A stretch of 64,000 nucleotides of DNA from JAITMY01 sp031553765. GTDB taxonomy: Bacteria > Bacteroidota > Bacteroidia > Bacteroidales > UBA932. The stretch is from positions 124,001 through 188,000 of the forward strand of contig JAVBKY010000001.1 of assembly GCA_031553765.1 (NCBI GenBank), in the 5' to 3' direction. The translations under genes and the position numbers were made by a program. Shown piece by piece: positions 7,272-15,901 of the stretch (its first letter is position 1; the number at the start of each line of letters is the position of its first letter). The notes beneath the pieces are model-generated. The model worked only from the letters and a program-made list of their open reading frames with translations. It was not told where the DNA came from and made no database searches.

Positions 7272-8327
7272 TTAATGCATTATCTTATACACCAACTCCC
7301 GCAGCAAATCTCCATCCTCGGTAGAGGCATTGTTCCAACCCTTGCTACGCATGTCAAATTCACGCAATAGCGATATTACCTCGGCCGTTTTAGTAGGATT
7401 GTAGCGACGTGAAGCGGCTTCGTAATCCCGCAAAAAATACGGCTCGGTTTTCATGGTACCGCGCACTTCCATATCGGGTATTTGCTGCCCTTTGTACTTA
7501 GCGCGCAGCATGTGGTAGGTAAATAACTTTAAGAAGTGTGAGTACAGCGAACTTATGGTAAGCACCATGGGATTATCCTTCGGATTTTTTTCAAAATGCT
7601 GCACTATGCGATTTGCCTTAAGTACGTTGCCCATTGATATGGCATTGTTCAACTCAAAGTTATTGTACTCTTTGCTTATGCCAATATTTTTTTCAATATG
7701 TTCGGCGTTGATTTTTTCAGTACCCTGCGGCAGCAGCACCATGAGCTTATCCAACTCATTTACTATTTTTCCTAAATCGGCACCAAGAAACTCCGCCAGT
7801 ATACCTGCAGCTTTGGGATCAATGCTGCACTGCTTCTTTTTGAGATAGTCGGTAATCCATGCCGACAGCTCGCTATCGTACGGCTGGGCAGTTTCAAGCA
7901 CCTCACCTACTTTCAGCGCCTGCTTATAAAAGGCCTTGCGCTTATCCACCGATTTGCCCTTGTAGCAAACAATAAGAATGGTAGATGCCAGCGGCGTGCG
8001 AATGTAGGTCTCTATGGCCTCCAAATCTTTATCCTTGAGGTTTTGTGCCTCTTTTACCACCACCACCTGCTGGGCAGCCATCATGGGGTAGCGGCGCGCT
8101 AAATCCACTATATTTTGACCTGTAACATCCTTGCCGTACACTACGGTTTGGTTAAACGATCGCTCGGCTTCGGGCAGAATATTATCTACCATAAAACCGG
8201 CAAGCAAGTCAATATAGTAAGGCTCCTCGCCCATGAGCAGGTATAGCGGCTTGTAAATTTTGTTTTTAAGTGCCGTCATTATGCCCTCATACGAGGCTAT
8301 GGTATCTTTTATGCGAAGTTTAGCCAA
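7272..8327 (-). CDS. holA: DNA polymerase III subunit delta
   Basis: A 351-residue clamp-loader delta subunit. The N-terminal AAA+-like domain begins YLLMGEEPYYIDLLAGFM, then QQVVVVKEAQNL and LIVCYKGKSVDKRKAFYK. The delta-specific FLGADLGKIVNELDKLMVLL region follows at about residue 180, and the collar domain runs to the C-terminus with DGDLLRELVYKIMH. It opens the beta clamp during loading. Upstream, a degenerate -7 (TACCTTAG on the minus strand, 8496 to 8489) is a possible promoter in the gap shared with the divergent HsdR-N gene. That gap also holds tandem AATTAAAAATTAAG-type repeats at about 8330-8368. Confidence 0.94.
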   Translation of the reverse strand: MAKLRIKDTIASYEGIMTALKNKIYKPLYLLMGEEPYYIDLLAGFMVDNILPEAERSFNQTVVYGKDVTGQNIVDLARRYPMMAAQQVVVVKEAQNLKDKDLEAIETYIRTPLASTILIVCYKGKSVDKRKAFYKQALKVGEVLETAQPYDSELSAWITDYLKKKQCSIDPKAAGILAEFLGADLGKIVNELDKLMVLLPQGTEKINAEHIEKNIGISKEYNNFELNNAISMGNVLKANRIVQHFEKNPKDNPMVLTISSLYSHFLKLFTYHMLRAKYKGQQIPDMEVRGTMKTEPYFLRDYEAASRRYNPTKTAEVISLLREFDMRSKGWNNASTEDGDLLRELVYKIMH

Positions 8328-8511
8328 GGAAATTAAAAATTAAGAATTAAAAATTAAGAATTAAAAAACGAGTACTCCGCAGGTTCAAGAAGGCAAAGTT
8401 CGAATAATTACAAATTACGAATTTGGGCGTAGTACAAATAATTGCAAACACCTCACCTTCCCAATTTTCAATTCTCAATTTAGAAGTGCTAAGGTACAAT
8501 TTTTAGGTGAT

Positions 8512-8539
8512 TTTGTAAAAATAAAAAAGTTTACCTTTG
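8512..8539 (+). promoter_or_regulatory. Promoter of the HsdR-N-like gene
   Basis: TACCTTTG (8532-8539) is a perfect -7 match. TTTG at 8512-8515 is a possible -33, at a short spacing of 16 bases. It lies 29 bases before the proposed TTG start at 8568. Confidence 0.5.
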
Positions 8540-8567
8540 TTTCTCATCACGTACATAAAACTTAGAT

Positions 8568-9011
8568 TTGGACTTTACCCCTAATATATCGATTGTAAAC
8601 GGCGAACGCCGCATATTTGACCCTATTCGGAAAAAGCATGTAGCGCTCACGCCAGAGGAGCTGGTGCGACAGGGTTTTATTCATTTTCTGGTGCATGAAA
8701 AAGGCTTTCCGGCAGGGCTGCTCATGGTGGAGCATGCGCTAAAGGTGAACGGGCTCAGTCGCCGCTGCGATATTGTGGCATGCAACCGTGTCGGAGTGCC
8801 GCTGCTGCTGGTAGAGTGTAAGGCGCCAAGCGTAAAAATAGGTAACGAAACCTTTGCACAAGCAGCGCGCTACAACCTTACGCTACACGTACCTTACCTG
8901 GCCATTACCAACGGTGGTAGCAGCTACTGCTGCCGCATAAATTTTGAAACAAAAAACGCGGAATTCCTGAAGGAGTTTCCGCGTTGCGAAGAGATTTGTG
9001 AGAACCACTAA
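8568..9011 (+). CDS. Solitary HsdR N-terminal (PD-(D/E)XK nuclease-like) protein
   Basis: A 147-residue protein matching the stand-alone type I restriction enzyme R subunit N-terminal family (HSDR_N_2). It has IFDPIRKKHVALTPEELVRQ, FLVHEKGFPAGLL, then the nuclease core: Asp68 in RRCDIV and Glu83/Lys85 in LLLVECKAP. It ends with ITNGGSSYCCRINF. No HsdM, HsdS or helicase domain is nearby, so classical restriction is unlikely. These small proteins are common in Bacteroidota and their role is unproven. The start is a TTG: no in-frame ATG precedes the conserved core and a stop lies just upstream at 8556. Its 3' end was copied to 10850-10897. Confidence 0.82.
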   Translation: MDFTPNISIVNGERRIFDPIRKKHVALTPEELVRQGFIHFLVHEKGFPAGLLMVEHALKVNGLSRRCDIVACNRVGVPLLLVECKAPSVKIGNETFAQAARYNLTLHVPYLAITNGGSSYCCRINFETKNAEFLKEFPRCEEICENH

Positions 9012-9015
9012 GAAC

Positions 9016-10692
9016 TTAGCTATCCACCACGTTTTTGGTGTGATTAATTTTACCACCATTAACCAAAGGAATAACTAGTGCCTCAATTGTAGCATTTGCC
9101 GAACTCTTAGCACCTGTAACTACTACCTCAAATTTTACAGTAGCAACGTTGTCCGTAACGGTGTAGGTAAATGTCCCCCTATCAGAGGAAGCGCATTTTT
9201 CTTTTGTGTTACCTACATACCTGTACAGCACGTACTCTACAACTCCGCTAAAGCCAGAGATTTCAACTTGTAATGTTGCTTGTTGGTTGCGACACATAAT
9301 ATTGCCCACCACTTTGAGTTTTACCGACACCCTTTTTGAACCACCTCCACCGGCGCCAATAGTGGCCCAGCCATCATCGTCTGCCACAGGGTTAATCTGT
9401 CCATTGTCAAGCGTTTTAGGGAATGCGACGTTGGTTGTACCATCATCGTCTACAACAAAATCAACATTGGACATAGTGGTCAACTTGCTACCATCATCGT
9501 CCCAATAATCGCTTCCTACAAGACTGTTTAAAATATTTATACCGCTTGTGTTTAAATCTTTGGCACCCTTATTCCCTGAAATAATGGAGTTACTAACAGT
9601 AATGTTGGCTTTACCACTCCACGTTTGTTGAGACACCCCCGAGCCATCGGTCCAAGTGGCGGATGTATTGAGAGCCACGGTGCAGAAGTCCAGGTTAACA
9701 GTATTAACTCCGGCTATAAATATTCCCCCTCCCCCATTATTTCCGGCATTGTCAACTATAGTACTTTTGCTCATGGTCAAGCTCGCGTTATTAGCAATAT
9801 ATATACCTCCACCTTCCCCTCCCCAGTCTGTACCAACAAGGTTAGAGTGGAATCGAGTATTCTCAACTGTTATAGTGGCAGCATACACGCATATACCACC
9901 ACCCTTATTGTTGGCATAACAGTCATATATGTAGCTATCAGTAAGTGTCATTGTACCGGATTGCATGCGCACGGCACCACCACCATCCCCCGAACCGGGA
10001 GCTTTACATTCGTTAAACTCCGTATTGGTTATTGACAGATGCGAGTTTTCGGAAGATATTGCACCACCGCCATTCTCAGCGCTACAGTTGAAAAACTTCG
10101 AATCGCTAACGGAGAGATTTCCTTCACCTTTCATGTATATGGCACCGCCATACATTCCTACTTTACAGTTAGAAAACTCTGTATTTACCACTTGCACGGA
10201 GGCTCCGGTAGCATATATACAAGCACCATTTTGATCGGCAGACATGCTAAACGCACACCCCTCTACCACTAAATTTGCTCCCGCACCAAGATTTATACCT
10301 CCTAACTGATTCCAGCCGGCAGAACCTAATGATTGAAAGCTAATGTTACTCAAGCGCACTTCAGCACCGCTGCCCACATGAATTAAAGATTGACTAACAC
10401 CTGATAATGACTGAATTACCGTAGTCCCAACACCAGCGCCCACCAGCTGTACTCCAGCCTTCACCTCAAATGTTGTATTTCCGGTAGGTTGGGTATACGT
10501 TCCTGCTGCTAAGCGAATAATATCACCGCCTTGAGCACTGCTTAAGGCAGCAGTAAACTCACTTACATTGCTAACGTTGTACGTAGCAGCCCACGCCGAA
10601 GGGCGTAAGAAAGTCAACACCGCAACCACTGCCACGAGTAACCGCAACACTAAGACTCCACGCATTCTCCGCTCAACAATAAAATCTCCCAC
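9016..10692 (-). CDS. Exported parallel beta-helix protein A with I-x-H-x-x-N tail
   Basis: A 558-residue protein with a signal peptide (LLVAVVAVLTFLRPSAWA). It then has a right-handed beta-helix of about 350 residues, rich in G-G-G-I-x-I and N-x-x-F turns. This leads to the choice-of-anchor-Q-like ending (NSIISGNKGAKDLNTSG, then NPVADDDGWATIGAGGGG). The last ~105 residues form a separate Ig-like domain with an early Cys (GNIMCRNQQATLQV), finishing VIPLVNGGKINHTKNVVDS. The start MGDFIVERR is supported by the paralogue's MDGFKVERR. Beta-helix proteins of this kind are usually surface or secreted carbohydrate-binding proteins or enzymes; no catalytic residues were identified. It is a tandem paralogue of the next gene upstream. 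Confidence 0.82.
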   Translation of the reverse strand: MGDFIVERRMRGVLVLRLLVAVVAVLTFLRPSAWAATYNVSNVSEFTAALSSAQGGDIIRLAAGTYTQPTGNTTFEVKAGVQLVGAGVGTTVIQSLSGVSQSLIHVGSGAEVRLSNISFQSLGSAGWNQLGGINLGAGANLVVEGCAFSMSADQNGACIYATGASVQVVNTEFSNCKVGMYGGAIYMKGEGNLSVSDSKFFNCSAENGGGAISSENSHLSITNTEFNECKAPGSGDGGGAVRMQSGTMTLTDSYIYDCYANNKGGGICVYAATITVENTRFHSNLVGTDWGGEGGGIYIANNASLTMSKSTIVDNAGNNGGGGIFIAGVNTVNLDFCTVALNTSATWTDGSGVSQQTWSGKANITVSNSIISGNKGAKDLNTSGINILNSLVGSDYWDDDGSKLTTMSNVDFVVDDDGTTNVAFPKTLDNGQINPVADDDGWATIGAGGGGSKRVSVKLKVVGNIMCRNQQATLQVEISGFSGVVEYVLYRYVGNTKEKCASSDRGTFTYTVTDNVATVKFEVVVTGAKSSANATIEALVIPLVNGGKINHTKNVVDS

Positions 10693-10706
10693 GCTCTCTC
10701 AATCGG

Positions 10707-10737
10707 TTAAGTTAAAAGTGACACTAATGGATGCAAA
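10707..10737 (-). promoter_or_regulatory. Candidate promoter of beta-helix gene A
   Basis: On the minus strand TTTG (10737 to 10734), 19 bases, then TAACTTAA (10714 to 10707, two mismatches to TAnnTTTG), 15 bases before the ATG at 10692. The spacing is ideal but the -7 is degenerate. Confidence 0.45.
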
Positions 10738-10849
10738 AAATCGGGTGGCCCACGGCATATACACCACGAGCACTCTCATTTACCATTTTCTAATGGTAAC
10801 AACAGCGCAACTTGCTGCTGTTGAGTATCTTTATGGCAGAACAAAGAAG

Positions 10850-10897
10850 CTCCTAAAGAAGTTTCCGCGCCACGAGGAAATTTGTGGGAACCACTAA
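10850..10897 (+). pseudogene. Duplicated 3' remnant of the HsdR-N gene
   Basis: These bases encode LLKKFPRHEEICGNH and a stop, matching FLKEFPRCEEICENH at the end of the HsdR-N gene. By hand, 10850-10939 aligns without gaps to 8965-9054 at 75 of 90 positions, running through both stop codons into the 3' ends of the two beta-helix genes. The rest of the HsdR-N gene is not recognisable upstream. This is a scar of a tandem duplication. Confidence 0.75.
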
Positions 10898-10901
10898 GAA
10901 C

Positions 10902-12533
10902 TTAGTTATTCGCCACGTTTTTGGTATGGTTTATCTTACCTGCTCCTCCTACCTCAGGGAATACCAGGACCATTAGTTTGGCACTTGAGGCCAAGTACTT
11001 TCCACCGTTGTTCTGAGCCTCCACCGAGAATATAGCCAATGGTACATTTTCGGTAATGGTGTAGGTAAATATTTTCCCGGAGTATCTACCCACCTCCTGC
11101 TTAATGTTCATATTTTCGCCTATATACCTGTACAAAACAAACGTCATTGATCCGTTGTGTCCCGTAAATGTAGCCTGCAGCGTTGATAGCTGATTACGAC
11201 AAATGTTATTGCTCACCACTGTCAATCTCACCACCTTTGAGCCGCCGCCACCCGCGCCGCCGGCACCAATGGCTATTTCACCCTCAGCGTTAAAACCGGG
11301 GTTGCGCTGCCCGTTGGTTAAGGTTGTTGCCATATCCACATCCACCTTACCATCCTCCGCTGCTACTACCGAAATTGGTGATACAGTGCCTATACCCGAA
11401 GTTTGTTCGTTGTAGTAGGTGTTATTCACAATAGTGTTGCTAAGGGTAGGTCCGGAGTTCAAAAGATCAGGTGTATTCCCATTACTCGTTATGATGGAGT
11501 TTTCAATCACCACTTTTCCGTGTGCGTGACCGGCTATACCCGCTTGCGTACCAGCTTGTCCCGAAGTATTTAACGCAACTGTACAGTAGTTCATGTACAT
11601 AACAGCACTACCACCGTCAAGGAAAATACCACCTCCCTGTTCGCGAGCTTCGTTCAGGTCTATATAGGTTTGCATTATGTCCAGCGTGGTTTTATAAATG
11701 TATATGGCAGCACCCAAGCCTGTACCGCTCGGTATAGTATTACCGTATAACCGCGAGTCGTTAATATCCACCAAAGATCCGCCGGCGCATATAGCACCAC
11801 CCCTACTAAGCACGGAATTATTGTATAGCTGCGAACTCACTACCTGTAGCGAAGAGCCAAGAACCAAAATAGCGCCACCACCGTTAGTCTCCATACCGCC
11901 TCTAACATTGGCATTATGACCGTAGTTATCATGTATGAGGCAGTTCTCAATTATTAATTTTCCGGCACCCACCGTATTGCTGCTTTTACTGTAAACATAA
12001 AATGCACCGCCACCATCGGCATGGCAGTGAGATACCTCCGAATTATATACGGTAACCTCGCAATCTTCTATGTAAACGGCACCGCCTACACCGTTATTGT
12101 TCTCAAATCCGCAGTTATATATTTTACAATCGCTTATAATCAGGGGCGAGGCTTTCACCGCACGTATAGCCGCTCCCGCTTGATTACTTGAGATGTTCTC
12201 CATACTTAACTTTGCAATGTTTACATAGGCACTTCCCGTACCTATAATAAATCCTGCTCCTGTAATAATGGTGCCGCTAACACCGGTACCCACCACGCTC
12301 ACACCGCTATTAATGGTAAGTGCGCTGTTTAGGGTGAAGGTACCGTAGCCAAGAGTGACTAAGTCACCGCTTTTGGCACTCTTTAAAGCCGCAGCCAACT
12401 CGGTAGCATTGCCGGCAGTATAGGTAGCAGCCTTGGCCGTACCACACAATAAAAGCAACGCCGCAACATACGATACGAATATTCGTACCGCAAATGCTCC
12501 CCGCTGCCTCCGCTCTACTTTAAATCCGTCCAC
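10902..12533 (-). CDS. Exported parallel beta-helix protein B with I-x-H-x-x-N tail
   Basis: A 543-residue paralogue of protein A. It has a signal peptide (AVRIFVSYVAALLLLCGTAKA), ATELAAALKSAKSGDLVTLG (the equivalent of SEFTAALSSAQGGDIIRLA in A), a beta-helix with repeated GGAI/GGGI turns, then the choice-of-anchor-Q-like NPGFNAEGEIAIGAGGAGG. The C-terminal Ig-like domain has its early Cys in NNICRNQLSTLQ and ends VFPEVGGAGKINHTKNVANN. It is expected to be secreted or surface-exposed. It has its own well-formed promoter. The remnant after its stop shows it arose with gene A by tandem duplication. Confidence 0.82.
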   Translation of the reverse strand: MDGFKVERRQRGAFAVRIFVSYVAALLLLCGTAKAATYTAGNATELAAALKSAKSGDLVTLGYGTFTLNSALTINSGVSVVGTGVSGTIITGAGFIIGTGSAYVNIAKLSMENISSNQAGAAIRAVKASPLIISDCKIYNCGFENNNGVGGAVYIEDCEVTVYNSEVSHCHADGGGAFYVYSKSSNTVGAGKLIIENCLIHDNYGHNANVRGGMETNGGGAILVLGSSLQVVSSQLYNNSVLSRGGAICAGGSLVDINDSRLYGNTIPSGTGLGAAIYIYKTTLDIMQTYIDLNEAREQGGGIFLDGGSAVMYMNYCTVALNTSGQAGTQAGIAGHAHGKVVIENSIITSNGNTPDLLNSGPTLSNTIVNNTYYNEQTSGIGTVSPISVVAAEDGKVDVDMATTLTNGQRNPGFNAEGEIAIGAGGAGGGGSKVVRLTVVSNNICRNQLSTLQATFTGHNGSMTFVLYRYIGENMNIKQEVGRYSGKIFTYTITENVPLAIFSVEAQNNGGKYLASSAKLMVLVFPEVGGAGKINHTKNVANN

Positions 12534-12564
12534 GTCCTCTTCCCTATAGGTTACTTAGGTTATA

Positions 12565-12595
12565 CAAATATAAAGACTTTGTATCCGTCTGCAAA
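12565..12595 (-). promoter_or_regulatory. Promoter of beta-helix gene B
   Basis: Minus strand: TTTG (12595 to 12592), 19 bases, TATATTTG (12572 to 12565), a full -33/-7 match, 31 bases before the ATG at 12533. Confidence 0.7.
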
Positions 12596-12625
12596 ATGTG
12601 ATTGCTATATCGTTTTATGTGGAAC

Positions 12626-14233
12626 TTAATCTTCCACATTTTCTACATGTTCTATTTCATCGGCAATAATTTCGGGAGTAATAAACACACGCACTATTCC
12701 ACTACTTGCCTCTTTTTTACCGCTATATACCTCGGCCTGATACTCGTCTACTGATGCAACTTGCATGTCAACCGTAAATGCGGCCACTCTCAAGTTGTTC
12801 GTTACGCTTCCTAAAAGCATTCGTTCCGTAACGCCATCGCGCTGCACGCGATATAGCTCGTACCTATAATTTCCGTTGGCATTTACGGCACGTACCGTAA
12901 ATACTATTTGCTCATCTACACATGTTACGCTATCGCTTACGCTAAGCGTGATTGATATCTGAGGCTGTGCTTGCGTACCTCCTCCTCCTGCTCCAATGTT
13001 GGTATCTCCCTCATCGCCCACAAAGGGGTTGGTTGAGCCGCCATCAATAGTAGTAGGCAAAGTAACATCTACCTTACCCTCATCATCTACAACAATATCT
13101 ATATCTTCCTTAGGAATGGTGCCTGACACCGCTCCTCCCTCATCGTACACCTTATTTTCTATAAGGCTATTTGATATATTTACACCTGCCGTATTGAGGT
13201 CCAAGTTCACGCTGCTTCCGCCACCACCTGTATTTCCTGAAATTATGGAGTTGGTGATTGTAACGTTAGCACCGGTACTTCCTCCTATACCTCCTGCAGG
13301 CGCCCACTGCTTTGAATCGTTAAGCGCCACTGTGCAGTAGTCCAGCAGCACCGTATTATTAGCACCGTCAATAAATAAACCTCCTCCACCGTTGCCTGCC
13401 TCATGCCGCACAGCAGATGTTTTACGCATTACCAGCTCAGTGCCGCCTACTATGTATATAGCACCGCCCTGCGCTTCTCCTGTCGTAAAGTTATCATAAA
13501 ATCGGCTATCTTCTACTAAAATATTGGCTGCATTTCCATACAGCGCTCCGCCCTTACGAGCAGAACAGTCGTGCAGCTGACAGTTTTTCACTACAAGTGT
13601 TGCACTATCAACAGCTATTGCACCACCGCTAGGATTAGCAACGCTACCCGCAAAGTTGGAGTCAACAACCCGCACATAAGCTCCTTTGCCCACATACAAG
13701 GCTCCTCCACTTCCACCCACACGGGTGGTAAAGTTGCACTGTGTAAGCACTGCTTTTACGTTGCCTACAGCATTAACAGCACCACCGTTTTTATCACCGT
13801 TGGTACCGGCTGTTTGCAGCGAAAAGTTAATGTTACTCACACGCGTGGTATCGCTACCCTCTTCCAGTATAAGTATACTTACCGTTCCGCTTCCACCTAG
13901 CAGCGTAGTTTCGCCGCCATTGTATCCTCCTACTATGTTAACCCCCGCTTTTACGTAAAACGAAGCCCAACGAGTGGGAGTAGTCCACTGAATACCCGGA
14001 GTAGTATACGTGCCTGCGCCCACGTAAATAACGTCGCCACTTACAGCATTATTGGTTGCGTACAGCAGGTTACCAAACGCCTTATCCCAGGTAGTACCAT
14101 CAAGCGTGGCAGAGTAATTTCCCGCCCCCGATTTAACATACCAATTTCGGGCTTGCAGCGTTGCCGGTAACAGGATGCATGCAACAGTTAGCAGCGCAAC
14201 AGCGCGCTTGCCAATGTAGTTAATGCTTAACAT
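12626..14233 (-). CDS. Exported parallel beta-helix protein C with I-x-H-x-x-N tail
   Basis: A 535-residue protein with a signal peptide (AVALLTVACILLPATLQA). The mature protein opens with RNWYVKSGAGNYSATLDG and DKAFGNLLYATNNAVSGDVI, typical of choice-of-anchor-Q parallel beta-helix proteins. The helix region (GGGLFIDGANNTVLLDYCTV; the same YCTVALN turn as in A and B) leads to TNIGAGGGG. The C-terminal Ig-like domain has its early Cys in DSVTCVDEQIVF and ends VFITPEIIADEIEHVENVED. It is more diverged from A and B than they are from each other. No HsdR remnant follows its stop. Predicted secreted; enzymatic role unknown. Confidence 0.8.
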   Translation of the reverse strand: MLSINYIGKRAVALLTVACILLPATLQARNWYVKSGAGNYSATLDGTTWDKAFGNLLYATNNAVSGDVIYVGAGTYTTPGIQWTTPTRWASFYVKAGVNIVGGYNGGETTLLGGSGTVSILILEEGSDTTRVSNINFSLQTAGTNGDKNGGAVNAVGNVKAVLTQCNFTTRVGGSGGALYVGKGAYVRVVDSNFAGSVANPSGGAIAVDSATLVVKNCQLHDCSARKGGALYGNAANILVEDSRFYDNFTTGEAQGGAIYIVGGTELVMRKTSAVRHEAGNGGGGLFIDGANNTVLLDYCTVALNDSKQWAPAGGIGGSTGANVTITNSIISGNTGGGGSSVNLDLNTAGVNISNSLIENKVYDEGGAVSGTIPKEDIDIVVDDEGKVDVTLPTTIDGGSTNPFVGDEGDTNIGAGGGGTQAQPQISITLSVSDSVTCVDEQIVFTVRAVNANGNYRYELYRVQRDGVTERMLLGSVTNNLRVAAFTVDMQVASVDEYQAEVYSGKKEASSGIVRVFITPEIIADEIEHVENVED

Positions 14234-14336
14234 AGCATTTCATCATAAATGGTAGTATAAGGTAAGCCACGGTCATACCCCCTTACGGGAATAGCCCATG
14301 CTCACTCCTATCTCCCTCCTCGGTAGCGTATACGCG

Positions 14337-14897
14337 CTACGGCGTTCGCCTGGCGGCCTTAAACACGGCCGTAGGCTGACAAGTTACCACAGTAATGGAA
14401 TCAGTAAATTTACACCCATTCGTATCTTCTACCCAAATACGGTAACCACCCGGTTCTACAATACCGCGCGTATCAACCCTAGGGTCGGACCAGCGGTGAG
14501 TAGTATACAAACGTCTATCTATAGGGATATACATAGTATCACCCGGACATATACGGCGTACGTTTTTGGGGAAGTAGAACGGTGTTCCCACCAGCTCCAC
14601 ATCTTGGTAAACCCAACCTCCTTCACAACCTGCATTCGCAATTTCCTGCACACCAACCTTATACTGACCTTTGTGCAATCCCCACTTCACCACCACGCTA
14701 TCAGGCTTGGCAGTAGTAAGAAATTCGCCCCCCGTGATGCTATAGCGGAAGGTGGAGAGCGTGTCGCCGCTTACGGCAAACAACGACTTTCCGCCCACGC
14801 ACTGGCGCAAGGGTGACTGTGCACGTGCCGCGGGTGCAAGCCCCATGACAAGCGCAGCCATCAGTATTAGTAATATGTGTAGCTTATTGCGTTGCAT
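14337..14897 (-). CDS. Exported Ig/PKD-like protein of 186 residues
   Basis: It has a signal peptide (LLILMAALVMGLAPAARAQ) and two Cys-containing modules. The first runs from QCVGGKSLFAVSGD with YSITGGEFLTTAKPDSVVVKWG and QYKVGVQEIANAGCEG. The second is RRICPGDTMYIPIDRRLYTT, HRWSDPR and YRIWVEDTNGCKFTDSITV. Both match the SprB/PKD-like beta-sandwich modules of large Bacteroidota surface proteins, in which C-x-GD and V-x-D-x-x-GC recur. It lacks the gliding-type C-terminal domain and the I-x-H-x-x-N tail of its neighbours, ending TAVFKAARRTP. It is either a short secreted module or a truncated gene. Function unknown. Confidence 0.65.
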   Translation of the reverse strand: MQRNKLHILLILMAALVMGLAPAARAQSPLRQCVGGKSLFAVSGDTLSTFRYSITGGEFLTTAKPDSVVVKWGLHKGQYKVGVQEIANAGCEGGWVYQDVELVGTPFYFPKNVRRICPGDTMYIPIDRRLYTTHRWSDPRVDTRGIVEPGGYRIWVEDTNGCKFTDSITVVTCQPTAVFKAARRTP

Positions 14898-15031
14898 GAA
14901 AAACTATAAACACTTACAACCTACCCCCGACTCCACAGCGCCGTATAGCGCCATGGAGCCAAGAGAGGCTGCGTGTTTTAAGCATTTTCGTAAAATTCAC
15001 CCACGCCTATGCGACGTGTGATAAATACTTA

Positions 15032-15901
15032 TTACAGGTTAGTAACGTGCTTAATAGCTGTAGATTCAGCAGCAGGTATAACAGCAATGGTTACGGTGTT
15101 CTTTGCACCACCCCAAGCACAAACGCCATTATTTTCAAGAGACTTACGGCTGATTTGGTCACTTACTCCGCTGAAAGTAATGGTGTAAATAAAGCCGGGA
15201 GCCAAATTGTCTACAGTAATTGTTTGAGATGTAGCAGTGGTGTACTTTGCTTGAGCTTCTCCAATCGTAACAGCTTCAGCAAAACCAGCAACAGCTTGTG
15301 CTGTACCCACAACTTCGTCACCGGTTTCGGTAGTTGCAGCCGCGTCAATAGCCTTACGAGTGATAGTATAAGTCAAGTTCTTTTCACCAACACCAAAAGC
15401 CTCTACGGTTACCGTTTTTGAAATTACATCACCCACACAAGCTGAAACCAACTCGTTGCTTGAGGTAACATTAGCGGTAGGCTGCGGCAACACGTATACT
15501 GTCTTTTCGCTAGGAGTGGCATCACAACCATATACGCTACCAATCTTAAGAGCGTTGGTTACACTTACTTTTTGTGCTCCAAGTGTAGTCCAGTTTACCT
15601 GAATAGCAGGAATTACACCGGCAAGAACCTGTGTGTTATTCACCGACCATTTAGTTTCAACAGTAACTTCGTCCGTTAAAAAGCCGGCGGGCAATGCAGC
15701 CTTCCAAGTGTCAATAGAAGTTTGAGTTACGTTGGTTGAGTAAGGCATGGTAGAACCTACAGTCACCCAATCTACTTGGCCATCAACTTCAGATGCAATA
15801 GTTTTGCTTCCTGCACCTTGAGTAGCAGTTTGTGCATTTACAAAGGCTGCCACGCTCACCATTCCTGCCACAAGGGCCATTTTCAGAAAATTGTTTTTCA
15901 T
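15032..15901 (-). CDS. Exported protein with Cys-containing C-terminal domain and I-x-H-x-x-N tail
   Basis: A 289-residue protein with a clear signal peptide (MALVAGMVSVAAFVNAQ). The mature part is all-beta and low in aromatic residues. An N-terminal module (DWVTVGSTMPYSTNVTQTSI, EVTVETKWSVNN, GCDATPSEKTVYVLPQP) is followed by a second module that opens with SACVGDVISKTVTVEA and ends TIAVIPAAESTAIKHVTNL. The ending is shared with beta-helix proteins A, B and C although the rest is unrelated. No enzyme domain was recognised. It could be a secreted structural or adhesin-like protein. The AT-rich upstream gap gives no convincing promoter. Confidence 0.72.
   Translation of the reverse strand: MKNNFLKMALVAGMVSVAAFVNAQTATQGAGSKTIASEVDGQVDWVTVGSTMPYSTNVTQTSIDTWKAALPAGFLTDEVTVETKWSVNNTQVLAGVIPAIQVNWTTLGAQKVSVTNALKIGSVYGCDATPSEKTVYVLPQPTANVTSSNELVSACVGDVISKTVTVEAFGVGEKNLTYTITRKAIDAAATTETGDEVVGTAQAVAGFAEAVTIGEAQAKYTTATSQTITVDNLAPGFIYTITFSGVSDQISRKSLENNGVCAWGGAKNTVTIAVIPAAESTAIKHVTNL

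Noticed and set aside
10568..10849. Intact second HsdR-N gene upstream of the 3' remnant
   Set aside because: The frame is open, but beyond the last ~15 codons the residues do not match the family core (no D or ExK motif), and most of it is antisense to beta-helix gene A.
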